Of a stretch of 64,000 bases of DNA, positions 12,633-23,792 are shown piece after piece. How positions within the stretch are numbered: position 1 is the first letter of the stretch; each line of letters starts with the position of its first letter. Source of the DNA: Syngnathus acus. Taxonomy: Eukaryota > Chordata > Actinopteri > Syngnathiformes > Syngnathidae. The notes under the pieces were generated by a model. It was not told the DNA's origin. It saw nothing but the letters and a program-made list of their open reading frames with translations, and searched no databases. The stretch is from the NCBI RefSeq assembly GCF_901709675.1, contig NC_051094.1:16293501-16357500 (forward strand), given 5' to 3'. The position numbers and the translations under genes are program-made.

Positions 12633-14559
12633 ATCGTGCGTACATAAAATATTGTTTCATCAATATTAATCAATAAGGATCAGACTAATAGACTAATAAA
12701 AAGTACAAGAATGTTGTACACGAACAAATGTAGATACAGTTGAGATATATTATTGCAATAAATGAATTTGTGAATAGTTATTATAAGGTGTAAAATTTAG
12801 TACGTATATCATACTCATTACAAACAAAATGCTAATTCCTGCTCCAGTTTTAAATAAGAAGTTATAATAAAGAATTGGCAGTGTATTCCATAAATCTGTG
12901 TTTTTGTCTCAGTCATTCTGCAGCATTGCCACAATCACCAGGAAGGTCGTGGTTTTAGGTTGATGTCAGCACTAACTGTACCACAAGAGGGCAGTCTATA
13001 ACAAATAGTAGATCTCTCAGAATTGATCAGATAGGAGTTTGAACTCAAGCGGTTGCTCCCAAATTCCAGAAGCTCATCTAAGAGGAGCAGGGAGAGACTT
13101 GAGAGACTGCCAAGCAGCCCATTCTGAGTTATAGATGACAGCTAACTGACTGATAAAGACTCCTCTCTGTCTTCTTATGTTTTAACCCGTGACCATCCTC
13201 TTTTTTTTAGCAACGCTCAGAAAGCACCAAGATCCAAATTAGAAGTCAGAGCTTTTTAATATTTCCATGTGGTGTTTTTCCATTGCTGGCCAAACTCTGG
13301 TGGGAAATAAGCTGTCAGCACCATTAACATTCATTCCTCACTATGGCCGTTATACTGAAAAATGGTTTCTTTAATTTTGTTTCCATTGTTAACAAGTCAA
13401 TACCTGGTTTACCAGTGAATGTACAAAGTACAGAAATGCTACGGTACTATATATAATTAGAAATAAATATGAATTATTAGTACAATTTCATTATTAAATA
13501 TGACTATGTACTGAGCTCAGTAATACGAAGGCATTGTATTGAAGACATTAAAATTCATTCTTCGAGGAATAAATCAATAAAAAACATTTACTTTGGACTG
13601 ACCTTCTGACCATGCACATTGCACCACAATCGCTCATACACACGGACATGCAAAATTTGTTTTTTTTTTGGTCTAAATAAAAACGTGAATATTTTAAAAA
13701 TGAAAACAATGTAAAAACAATAATTTAAAATGTCATTCAGCATTAGCTGCGCTTCACTTTGGCATATTCGAACAAGTAGAATTAGTCTCGTTGTGCAGTA
13801 TGATGATCTTTGTTATTTAATGATGGATAAAGTTGTCTTCAGTTCACTTGTCTGAGCATTAATGGACATACCAATCTTCAAATAAAGCTTTACTTTGGGT
13901 GGCTGCACTCCCTGTTTATATGAATCTATTAAAATTACCAGCAATCAGTGTCAAGTGAAGTCGTTCGCTTTCAGGTAACTTTGGACTCATCTGCTGGCGT
14001 CCGCGTAGCTTCCACAGCGACGCTTACGTCCCCGGTGGAATGGGTGTGTTGACAATGTGACCAATCTTTTTTTTTCAAATATCCAGAATTACCAGGTTAC
14101 GACCATAACAAAGTCATGTTTCTATAACAAGATATAAGCAATCTGGAATAGTTCAAGCTCAAATTTAAAGAGAAATGTGAGTTGTTTTCAACACCATCTT
14201 CTGGTGAATTACTAAAATGAGCTAAATTCGAAGTGCATGCATTTTGAAGCACAGTGCCTCAAAGAGACAATGCAAGCCTTCCATTAATTTCTTCAGCAGA
14301 CATGAAAGCAAATGGGTCATCACACACGACTTTTAGTCTTCACACAAGTGACAAAGTAAGTGCATTGCATTTGTAAACCATGCTGGAGTCATTGATCCAG
14401 CTAATTTCTTATCAGATGATTTTCACCTTGGGGTATCCATAGCTGAAAGATGCCAGCCGAGACACGTCAGCGTCCTGTACGATGAGGCTCAACGCACGTA
14501 ATAGAATTAGCGATTAAATTAGCACATAAAACCCTTTAATTTTCTCAAAAACTAAAGAT
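12633..14559. other. No gene recognised
   Basis: About 1.9 kb of AT-rich DNA with short A/T runs. No element ends, tRNA-like boxes or plausible exons were seen. Confidence 0.5.
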
Positions 14560-15170
14560 ACACCTTTTAATAAGGTGCGTCTTTTGTGTGGACTGAATTC
14601 CAGAATCTGTAAATGTTGTTGACGTAATATGTAGGCGTAACCAATCAGAGGACATTACATTCAACGTGGATCGGGCAGTAAACCAATCGAGGACTGTTCG
14701 TGATAGAGTACATCCCTCCGCTGCCATTGACAAAAAAATACTATCGTTTGTGCAAAGAAAACAGCATTAGGACCCTCTAAAATGGCATCAACAACAAGAC
14801 ATGCTTACTAGGCACAATTCAAGCCGGGATCATTGCCAATGTGACGTCGACAAGACAATGACGAGAGGGAACTTGTCATGTTTAATGGCGAACTTGCCCG
14901 ACTGTTTAAGAAGAGGAGGACTTTGATGGATTTGTGTATGAATATCGATTAACAATAATGTGAGTACAGTAGACTATATTGTTAAATAGTAGAATAACGT
15001 ACAACTAAACTCACTGTCTCACTTTTGTTATGTTTAAATGTTTACCGTAAGTCATGGCATGCATGCGCCCTATAATGCAGTGCGCCCTCTGTGCAAATTA
15101 AGTATAGAAAAGTTCCCGCAATTGAGTCTGCGCCTTTTAACCCGAAGCGCCTTATGGTGTGGAACTACGA
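14560..15170 (+). mobile_element. Decayed DNA-transposon relic with acidic transposase-like tail
   Basis: Near 14565-14592 the sequence carries caccttttaataaggtgcgt, and near 15068-15168 it carries repeated tgcgccctataatg / gcgccttttaacccg / gcgccttatgg motifs, as in teleost elements whose ends are rich in GCGCCTTAT. At about 14930-14985 one plus frame reads EEEDFDGFVYEYRLTIM and then stops. This acidic DFDGF tail is like the one repeated in arrays A-C, although the surrounding DNA differs. Exact ends were not resolved. Confidence 0.45.
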
Positions 15171-15344
15171 TGATATTGAAAAATGTGCGATGATGTTATA
15201 GAACTTTCTTTTGCATAATATTGAAATTATTAGCCGGTTTTTAAAATGAATAAACATTGACAAATCAAACATCTCTACGCAGTGTCCCTTTAAAAAACTG
15301 TATTCAGCCCATTTGCTTCAAAAACTATGGTGCTAAACATCAAT

Positions 15345-15460
15345 CCATCCATCCGTCCATCCATCCGTCTGTCCGTCCATCCATCCATCCATCCATCCAT
15401 CCATCCATTCATCCATCCATCCATCCATCCATTCAACAATGAATTTTCTGTACTGCTTAT
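15345..15460 (-). repeat. (CCAT)n tract with short V-SINE-like 3' end
   Basis: About 90 bp of CCAT/CCGT repeats followed by gaattttctgtactgcttat, which is the reverse complement of the end of the V-SINE-like repeat next to its ATGG tail. This is a severely 5'-truncated minus-strand copy. The HPSIHPSI and DGWMDGWM peptides read from it are artefacts. Confidence 0.8.
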
Positions 15461-16139
15461 CAGTTCTTTCAAAACCCACAAGCCTGTCTTTTATTGTTAA
15501 CTTACATACTTACATACAACAGATATTGACTTTGTTACACCAATTTAGAGGTAAACTTCGAGAATTGGCTCTCTTCTAACATTATGACTGTGCCTCACTC
15601 CTGCTACCATTTTTTACCCTCTTTCGGAAGAAGTTGGGGTAGATAGAACAAGAGTCCTTCCCAAAAGCATCGAGAGCCATTTGGTTGGAACAAAAAAATA
15701 TATTTTACTGATGATCGGAGTGTGAAAGGAGTTTTACTTTAAATATCAGAAGCACCCTGTGCCTCTGTCAAAACACTCATCTTGATCACATGGTTAGGGC
15801 ATACAGTAAGCCCACAAGCTTGCAAAAAAATTAATAAGGCATGTTTAGAAAGCTTCTTCAAGAAGGGAAATTTGTTTTTTGTTTGTTTTTTCATAATTGA
15901 CAGCCCTTTTAATTGGATTTTTCAAAATCTGTTCCAAAAAACTTGCATCAAAAGGGAAAGTTGAGGAAAACTCATAAAACTATTATAGATTATACCTGAC
16001 TATCAATGGTAATCCTTAGAATTTGTGCTGAATACAACAAGCAGCCGGAATTTTTACATTGAATTTTTTTCATAACATTTTAATTGTCAGAATACTTGTT
16101 CCTTATGACCAGGCAGTCCCTTATTACCCCTGATTATGG
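15461..16139. other. No gene recognised
   Basis: Unassigned AT-rich DNA. A 60-codon plus frame at 15782-15964 has no recognisable features. Confidence 0.45.
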
Positions 16140-16141
16140 TA

Positions 16142-16745
16142 CAGTGATCCCTCGCTACTTCGCGGGTCGTTTATTGCGGCTTCACTGCATCACGGATGTT
16201 TTCCAGACAAAAAAAAAGTTGTTATAATAAGAGTTCTAAAAACATATTCGCAGTGTTGTACTTTGTTATAAAAGAAATTGTTATAATACAAGACTTCTGA
16301 AAACATATTTACAGTATTCTACCTTGTTATAAAAAGTTGTTATAATAATAAAAGAGTCCTAAAGTCATATTTACAGGATGTATACTTTATCTACATATAC
16401 ATCTACAAAATGCGCATGGTAACTTGTGACCACTAGAGGTCCCTGTTTAACCAAGGCTAACAACAGAACAGAACGTCTACATGTTATACACACACCAACA
16501 CACACACGTATAATATTAATATTTATATAATATTTTCTGTATGTTATTTATACTATTAATGCATTATTTACATGTTTGAAACTATTATTTAATGGTCTAA
16601 TAATAACATATGCACTTAAATGGTTTCATATACATTTATTGACACACGAAAAATGTACAGATGAGAGGGTGACCCTACTTCGCGGATTTCACTTATCACG
16701 GGGTGGTTTTGGAACCAATTATCAGCGATAAACGAGGGATTACTG
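16142..16745. mobile_element. TA-flanked MITE (Tc1/mariner type ends)
   Basis: The left end CAGTGATCCCTCGCTACTTC is mirrored by the right end (aaacgagggattactg). TA dinucleotides flank both ends (16140-16141 and 16746-16747). The subterminal motif TTCGCGG occurs at both sides. At 604 bp with no transposase frame it is non-autonomous. A 39-bp piece of the same family end lies at 38555-38593. Confidence 0.88.
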
Positions 16746-17294
16746 TATTTATTGTAGGTAGTATAAAGTGGAGTTGAGCACACTGCTGTTCATTGATTGT
16801 TTGACAAAGAAACTGTCAATCCAGTGATACAACTGAACGTATCAATTGAATGTAATTTTAAACAAAGAGCAATTTTCAGGCATTTATATGAAAATACTGT
16901 TAATTATGGTGTAGAACACGTTTGTATTTATTCAATGTAGTGTGATATTTATCTGTTGAAGCCACACACGTGCAGGCACAAATACAGACACGCACAAGCG
17001 CAGATAGAGGGGGATGGAGGGGGATGTGAAATGGGAGCCCACTATAATTTGACAAGTTGGATTCCCGCTTGAGCATCAGCAGCAGATTCTTTGAAAGGCT
17101 CTGTGGATACCTGCTGCCAACCAAACCCATTATTACAGACATGACACACAGACAGAGATGCCACTTTATGCTTGTTGTCACTCAGAAGTCACCAAAAGCT
17201 TTGAGTTTGTTATCTGGCTTGGTGCATAAACTGAGGTGAATGTAGGATATTTAAAGAACCTGCAAAGTAATGTTATTACTTGAATACATTAAAG

Positions 17295-17683
17295 CAGTGG
17301 TTCTTAACCTGGGTTCGATCGAACCCTAGGGGTTCGGTCAGTCGGTCTCAGGGGTTCGGCAGAGCCTCCACTGCAGATGTCCGAACATACCTGATATATT
17401 GTGTAAATTCGTAACGACGCATATGTGTACTAGTCTCGCAAAGGCAACAGCAGAAGTCAAACTGATTTGCAGGTGTGTAATTTGTTGTGAGTTCATTCAT
17501 TGTGTTGGTTTTGTTCTTTGAACAAGGGGATGTTCATGCACGGCTCATTTTGTGCACCAGTAAAAACATTTATGTCTTGAATTTGAAAAACAAAATTTTT
17601 TATTTTTCACCAAAGAGGGGTTCGGTGAATGCGCATATGAAACTGGTGGGGTTTGGTACCTCCAACAAGGTTAAGGACCACTG
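17295..17683 (+). mobile_element. hAT-type MITE, copy 1
   Basis: The left end CAGTGGTTCTTAACCTGGGT is mirrored by the right end (caaggttaaggaccactg). An exact 8-bp target duplication, CATTAAAG, lies at 17287-17294 and 17684-17691, which is diagnostic of hAT insertion. The element is 389 bp, has no transposase, and shares its whole length with the copy at 32370-32747. Confidence 0.96.
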
Positions 17684-17851
17684 CATTAAAGGCAGTTATT
17701 TTGACTGTTTTCAAATTTTGCAACATATTAACGTGGTTAAAAATAAACTTATGAGCCAATAAGGACCCTGACTTTTTCTAAATCTGTGAATAAAAATATT
17801 TTATTCTAAGATTGTTCCATAATTAAGATTTTAAAATACAAAGGAGATCTA

Positions 17852-19135
17852 CCGTTTTTTTCCATGTATAATGCGCAAAATTTAACTAATTTATTGTCCT
17901 AAAATCCGGGGTGCGCATTATACATGGGTACAATTTATTTATTTATTTATTTTTTTAAATTGTTTTTTTTTTGTTTTTTTTTTGAAGAAAATCATGGTAC
18001 AACAATTTTTGAAGAAAATCTTGTCACGGATGGAGTGTGGAAAGGAAGAGGGTGACCAAGTGCAGCTTGGACCAGGGTTCATTGGAGGAACTCAAAACAC
18101 AGACTTGGTAAACTAACATAACTCTCTAACAAAACCAACAACAGGACTGACCGACAAAGACGTGGAACAAAAAGACAGGGGGACATTACCAAAGACAGGA
18201 ACAGAAACCTGTGTTATTGTCAAATATTGTTTGTTTTTTAATCTCCATCGCGGACTGGACGTCATACGGAGGCAGTATCACTGCGCATGCGCACTATGGA
18301 TCCGATGCGAATAGTCCTCTTCTCTTCTTGACTGACAATGAATGTGATAGTTTAATACATACAATCAGCAAATAACAAAATACGTATTACAGGTCGGTAA
18401 TATTTTATTTCACAACACTTTGCCTTGTTCCTTTCGTCTCTGCTGTTCACTTCAAATACGCTCCATACGAACGCAATGCTCTCGTATCAGACGCTTGCTC
18501 GATCACCTGCTCGTTTGCTGTCACAATGTACCCTACACAAATCCGAAACATTTGTTGCGGCTCCGAGTCACGACGAGGGGCAAGTTTTGGTTTCCAAGGG
18601 TGTTTTTATTCCTCTTCAACTTCTCTCCCACACAGAGCCGCCTTTTTCACATGTCCGCACGTCACTTTCCTCTCTTTTCATTTTAACCTAACTGATCGCG
18701 GTGGTGCCTTTATGGGCAGTCGGAGAAATCAACGGCAACAAAAAAAATACATCCAGCCTAGTTAAGACCATACCAAAGACTATAAAAATGGGACCCATTG
18801 CCTCCCTGCTTGGCACTCAGCATTAAGGGTTGGAATTGGGGGGTTAGATCACCAAATGATTCCCGAGCGCGGCGCCGCTGCTGCTCACTGCTCCCCTCTC
18901 CCCCAGGGGATGGATCAAAATCACACGGGGATGGGTCAAATGCAGAGGACACATTTCACCACACCCAGATGCGTGTGTGACGATCATTGGGACTTAAAAA
19001 AATAAATAAAATAAAATAAAAAAGTCAAAATTTGGGTGCGTATTATACATGGGTACAGGCTTTTTTCCAGCATTGACTTGCCATTTTTAGGGTGCGTATT
19101 ATACATGGGGGCGCATTATACATGGAAAAAAACGG
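17852..19135 (+). mobile_element. TA-flanked TIR element, long copy with internal insertions
   Basis: The left end CCGTTTTTTTCCATGTATAA is mirrored by the right end (acatggaaaaaaacgg), with TA at 17850-17851 and 19136-19137. Subterminal blocks GTGCGCATTATACATGGGTA and GTGCGTATTATACATGGG repeat near both ends. A block of about 140 bp starting near 18432 (ctctgctgttcacttcaaa, then ctcgatcacctgctcgtttg) is nearly identical to 39816-39955 in the short copy. This copy also holds an unrelated segment at about 18010-18215 (starting gtcacggatggagtgtgg) and a SINE-like repeat at 18752-19022. No transposase is recognised. Confidence 0.88.
18752..19022 (+). repeat. SINE-like teleost repeat nested in the 17.85-kb element
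   Basis: The sequence gttaagaccataccaaagac, then cctccctgcttggcactcag, tgctcactgctcccctc and gatgggtcaaatgcagagg, followed by an A-rich TAAA tail, is a repeat I recognise as widespread in fish genomes. I do not recall its database name with certainty. The A-rich tail and compact size support a retroposed unit inserted into the host element. Confidence 0.7.
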
Positions 19136-19245
19136 TAGGTGTTTCTACCTTGAAATGCATGCAGTCAAATTGACCGCATGCATTTTACAGGGAGTGTACA
19201 TATTTCCCTTTAATTTGCTACAATTTCATTTTTTTCTCCTGCTCT

Positions 19246-19301
19246 GTTGTTTGTTTGTTTGTTTGTTTGTTTGTTTGTTTGTTTGTTTGTTTGTTTGTTT
19301 T
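19246..19301. repeat. (GTTT)n microsatellite
   Basis: About 14 tandem GTTT units; the CLFV peptide run read across it is artefactual. Confidence 0.97.
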
Positions 19302-19321
19302 TATGCTTTGTGATGGCAAAA

Positions 19322-19650
19322 ATGACAGCTACGGAGGCTTTAGCCTTACTTCTGAGACTTGCTGAGGAAAAATCTTCTGGAGGAGCATGTTCAGAGAGTG
19401 ATATGACTTAGCTGTTGGACTTATCATCGTGTAGCTTTGACAATGTCCGGACAGCAACTGGGAGTGTATGGTGTTGAAATTGTTTCAACGTTTCGTTAGA
19501 AAGGGGAGAAATATCCCCATTGATACCTTTTTCACTTCCTTTGAACTCGCCAAAGCACGAAGGGGCCAGAAAACCAGCCTGGTTGGTGACGTGACAGCGC
19601 AAACCTTATTGTCTATCAATGCAAACCAAGGAAAAATGCCTCCATTTTAA
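19322..19650 (+). pseudogene. piggyBac-like transposase relic, N-terminus joined to DDE-domain piece
   Basis: From an ATG at 19322 the plus strand reads MTATEALALLLRLAEEK and SSGGACSESD before a stop. This resembles the acidic N-terminus of piggyBac-type transposases. Further on, at about 19500-19600, it reads RNIPIDTFFTSFELAKA and then KTSLVGD. That matches the conserved piggyBac DDE-domain segment with D.FFTS..LA and T.LVGT. The two parts are in different frames and the large region between them in an intact transposase (normally about 550-600 residues) is missing. I found no TTAA-flanked ends. The assignment rests on motif recognition only. Confidence 0.5.
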
Positions 19651-19659
19651 GCCATAGTT

Positions 19660-20628
19660 GCAGCCCTAATTATTATTTTATCTGACACTACCGTTCAAAC
19701 GTTTGAGGTCAATTAAGAAATGTCCTTGTTTTTAAACTAAAATAGCTATTTTTTTCAACGAGGATAACATTCAACTAATCAGGAATACACTATACATTGT
19801 TAATGTGGTTAATGACTATTCTTGCTGCAAATGTCTGTTTTATAAGGCAATATTTGCAAGTGTATAAAGGCCCATTTCAAAGAAATCTTCTTTGTGTCTG
19901 CTAATTGTGTTAGAAGGCTAATGGATGATTAGAAACCCTTTGTGGAATTATGTTAGTTTTCATGGAAAATACTAAATTGTCTTGGTGACCCTTTTGAACT
20001 GAAGTGTATATTATAGTATACATTATTTTACATTACATTATATACAGAGGTGCCTTGGAAACATTAAATTGAATTATGTTGATTTGAATACAACTGATTT
20101 TATTCTTTGTTAAATAGAGCTAAGAAAATAACAGGAGGATTTACCATAACATTCCCAAATACTTTGAAAAATTAAAATGAAACCATAATTATTAGCTTTC
20201 CAAATCTGACAGGGCACTTCTGCAGTCGCACAAAGGGTGAAGCCCATCTGCGACACTCATCAGCCAGTGAAATCCTTCTCATGCAATAAATAAATAAATA
20301 TTCGAGTCTTGACATTCGTCATTTAAAAAAGGACGTGTGCAAATTTGAGGCAACTTCCTTGATTGACTCCATTCTCTAACTTGCGTGCGCTGTGTAGCCG
20401 CTCGGTGCATGTTGGCAACATCCATTTCATTCACAGGAATTATAAATGCTGCTTAAAACTGTTGTGAAACACAACATATACAGCCGTTTAAATCTCCAAC
20501 TGTCAAGCACTCACAAACTTAAAACACAGTGACGTATTTACCGTATCATGTACAAACGAAAGGCTCAATCAGAGAGATTAGATGCTTCAGATCAGATGCT
20601 TGTTCGGTTTTATTATTTAAGGATTTTG
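19660..20628. other. No gene recognised
   Basis: Unassigned AT-rich DNA. Confidence 0.45.
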
Positions 20629-20683
20629 TAAAGCGCTTTGTTACGGCAAAAGCCGTTGTGAACGTGAAATGTAAATAAAGATG
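20629..20683 (+). repeat. Left arm of an inverted repeat pair
   Basis: taaagcgctttgttacggca and the following bases to taaataaagatg match the reverse complement of 20910-20964 with few mismatches over 55 bp. It contains AATAAA. The pair could be the ends of a small element or two oppositely inserted repeat tails. Confidence 0.75.
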
Positions 20684-20909
20684 TATTGTACCTGAATATT
20701 TATCCTATATTTTGTAATATACTACTACTGTAATATTATACCTTTGTGGTTCATCTATAAAACTGAGAGGATCATAAGAAGCAAACACTAACACGACTCG
20801 CAATCTGCACCAAACACGAGTTGCATTCCACGACGGTTGGACATTTCAAACTCACACAGGAACAAGAACTGATTTGACTTGTTTGAATAAAATACAATAC
20901 AATAGAAAA

Positions 20910-20964
20910 CATCTTTATTTATATGGCACTTTCACAACAGCTTTCACCGTAACAAAGCACTTTA
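20910..20964 (-). repeat. Right arm of the inverted repeat pair
   Basis: The inverse of 20629-20683, separated from it by about 226 bp. The pair could fold into a long stem if transcribed. No clear target duplication was seen. Confidence 0.75.
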
Positions 20965-23089
20965 TAAAAACATATAACAAAATAACAATACAACAGAAAA
21001 TATCACACAAAACATTGGCAATACAAACACAACTATCATTCCACCTGCCTTGTTTGAAGCAGTAATAGATGAAAAAGGAGATATTCAAAGTCTGCTTTCA
21101 CCAGTGGATCAAAGGTGTCTGCCTTAGCTAAATTTGTAAACAATTAGCACTAGCGTCCATTTACAAATAGAGAGACTAAGAAAGAATGGTTCTATTCTCC
21201 AGACCCATAGAAATCTGCTTCAATTTCAATTCACAGTTGGAGGCACATTTCCGCGCTCGTCTTCACCTCGACAATCAGCCATTCTTCAGTCGCACCAGTG
21301 CAGACTTTACAACAGTGCTGACATATCCGCTGAACAAAACGGGGCCGTGAAAAATGCTGCCCATTATAGGCGCAAACAACACGAACGCCCGTGGTCGTCA
21401 AATGGCAACAGTCAAATAGAGTTGACATTCCCTCCATCACGATCAGTGTTGCCTCACGCATGCTGCCAAAAAGGCGCAACCATCAAAAGCACTAAAGTAT
21501 AGAATCTGAAAAGTACCCAACTACAAAAGTAAATAAATACTAATAAATACTAAATAAATAAATACTTTTAATAATAAACAAAAGCTGTTTTGAAAAGTTA
21601 GCTCAACAAATCGAAAAAAGTTTTGTTTTTTAAAACCAAGAGGGAGCTAACGTTCCTTCCTGTTTTTTCTGTTGTTGGCAAAACAGTATCCCCATGTATA
21701 TATGCAAATTAGCCAATGATAACGAAAACTTACATGTATGTGTCCCTGCCAGATTAGACAGAGAACATTTGAACATCAAGAGCTTGTGGGGTTTTTTTTT
21801 AGGCCGGCACAAGACACATCCTTTTCAATATAAAATAAAAAAGCAACAACTATCAGAGGCCTCTTTCTACAACCACTGACAGTCAAGGTCCCAGCGGTAT
21901 TACCTCATTAGCCCTTCCCCTCCCATATTCTTCATCCCTTCTTTGTCCATATCAAGCTCATCCTCTCTTCTTGCTCATCTAACATAGCCCTTCATACGCT
22001 CTCACCCACACCCCCACCCATCTCTTTAGCCTACCTCCCGTTCGCTCTTCTCTCTCTCCTCCTTTTTTGTACAGCCCTCCTCTTCTTGCTCCAGAACTGT
22101 CAGATGGTATTAGCTCTTTTCACACTCACGGCCTGTAGGAATAACAGCCATGAACCACGCCGAACAGCGCCATTCTCCTGCTCCAGTTAGCGCTCCACTC
22201 AGCACAGGCTGTTGCGCAAATACCAATCTTCCCTTTGTGCCCTTCCTTACAAACATGCACCACGAATGGCAAAAATAGGTGCAAATCTTAGCAGAAAAGG
22301 TCACCGCACTTGGACAAAATTGCACATGAATTGTATCACTCAGTCACACCCGCAGTCAATCTGCAGTTATCAGTATTTGCTGAAGATTTAAGGATCAACC
22401 CACAGCTTTGGAAAGATCTGTTTCACGTGGATCAAAACCAGATCCACTTCTTATCTACTTAAAAAGCTTCAGGCCTGAAAATGTAGTTAATTACTGTATA
22501 TCGTGCTCAGATTATTCCCATGAAGTCCCAGCTGCAGAGCAAATTATAAAAAGCCCACCGTGACCACTAACTGTAAAATGTGCAGAAGTTGTTATTGTAT
22601 TAAGAAACAAGGTGAACTGATTGCACATGTAATATTGATTCACATACATAACCACAGATGATAGAGAAGATGAAGGTTAAATCTGAAATAGATTGCATTT
22701 TCCACATCAACATGTGTAATTTAATCGTGAACAGATATATTTAAATTAACTAAGTGTCAATAGTTTGGGGAATTTCTTTCTTTGCATTGCATCGCTTCCG
22801 CAAGTCAATGGGCATTTTTTAAATGGACTTTATTCATTAATAAAGAAAAAAATATTGAGCACTACCTAACCCTGTGTGATAAAATACATGCGGCCTTTGT
22901 AAAATTGTGAATTAACTATGGCGAATTGCATTTTGGGCAAAGCTGAGTTCATTTTCACTGACCACACGCAATTCTGATTATCTCTTGACCTGCTCATTCA
23001 AGAAATCATTAAAATCATAACACGTGTACACTGATATAAAACATTAATTATCTATTCAAAAATATTTGAGAAATAAAGTAATTGACATA
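20965..23089. other. No gene recognised
   Basis: This holds short AATA-rich repeats (about 21528-21585) and a pyrimidine-rich block (about 21900-22090). The open frames present are short and unrecognised. Confidence 0.45.
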
Positions 23090-23430
23090 ATTCTGGAAAG
23101 GGTTACAAAGCAATTTCTAGAGCTTTAGAACACCCATCAACCACAGAGCCATTATTCATAAATGGGGAAAATTTTAAACAGTGGCTGGCCTACAAAAATG
23201 ACCCCAAGAGCACAGCAACGAGTCATTGAAGAGGTCACAATCCAAGCAGGACAACAGCTAAAGAACTGCAGGCCTCCTTTGGTGAGGTCAATGTTTAAAA
23301 GGGAGAAAAAAAACTAAGCCTCATCTTACTTTTGGGTAGAAAAAAAAAACAAACATCTAATGAAGCTGAAGACTATTGGAAGAATAGGACTGTTGGACTG
23401 AAGTTTGGCTTTTTGAGAAGGTGTGTGTCT
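23090..23430 (+). pseudogene. Tc1-like transposase relic
   Basis: The DNA follows the familiar teleost Tc1-like transposase gene: ggaaagggttacaaagcaat, then ccattattcataaatgggga and accccaagagcacagcaacg. After a gap it continues with catctaatgaagctgaagac, gactattggaagaatag and tttttgagaaggtgtgtgtc, corresponding to the start of the catalytic domain around the family motif WTDE. Stops and frameshifts interrupt every frame, and the segment between the two helix-turn-helix motifs and the catalytic domain is mostly deleted. The C-terminal half and the inverted repeats were not found. Confidence 0.8.
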
Positions 23431-23734
23431 CACTTATTAGTCTCACTGGCACACAATGGTTTTCTATGCATTATTAGATATAATAATCCAGCAATGAATC
23501 TTCACTTCATATTGCTGCTCTTATTCCTTGCTGCTGATATGACTGCTAAGACTATAGAGTATAAATGTAATATTTGGCTAAAATGTCTGACTCATCTGCT
23601 AGTTTTGACTGCACATACGGTTGATTTACTTGAGCGGCCCAGTGGAATAATATCTCGCCTGCAATTGGCGTGATGTCAAACATACTGTGTATCGTACAAT
23701 TTTTTTATTTATCCGTAAAATAAGTAATACAAGC

Positions 23735-23792
23735 GTAACAAGTTAGCAATCAGTGATAAAATGCAGACAATCTGTAACAGTCGGCAGCTCTT
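23735..23792 (+). repeat. Unclassified dispersed repeat, copy 2
   Basis: gcgtaacaagttagcaatca followed by cagacaatctgtaacag and gcagctct, close to copy 1 at 6078-6143 (opposite orientation) with a 9-bp deletion. The plus frame gives NKLAISDKMQTICNS. Confidence 0.6.
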
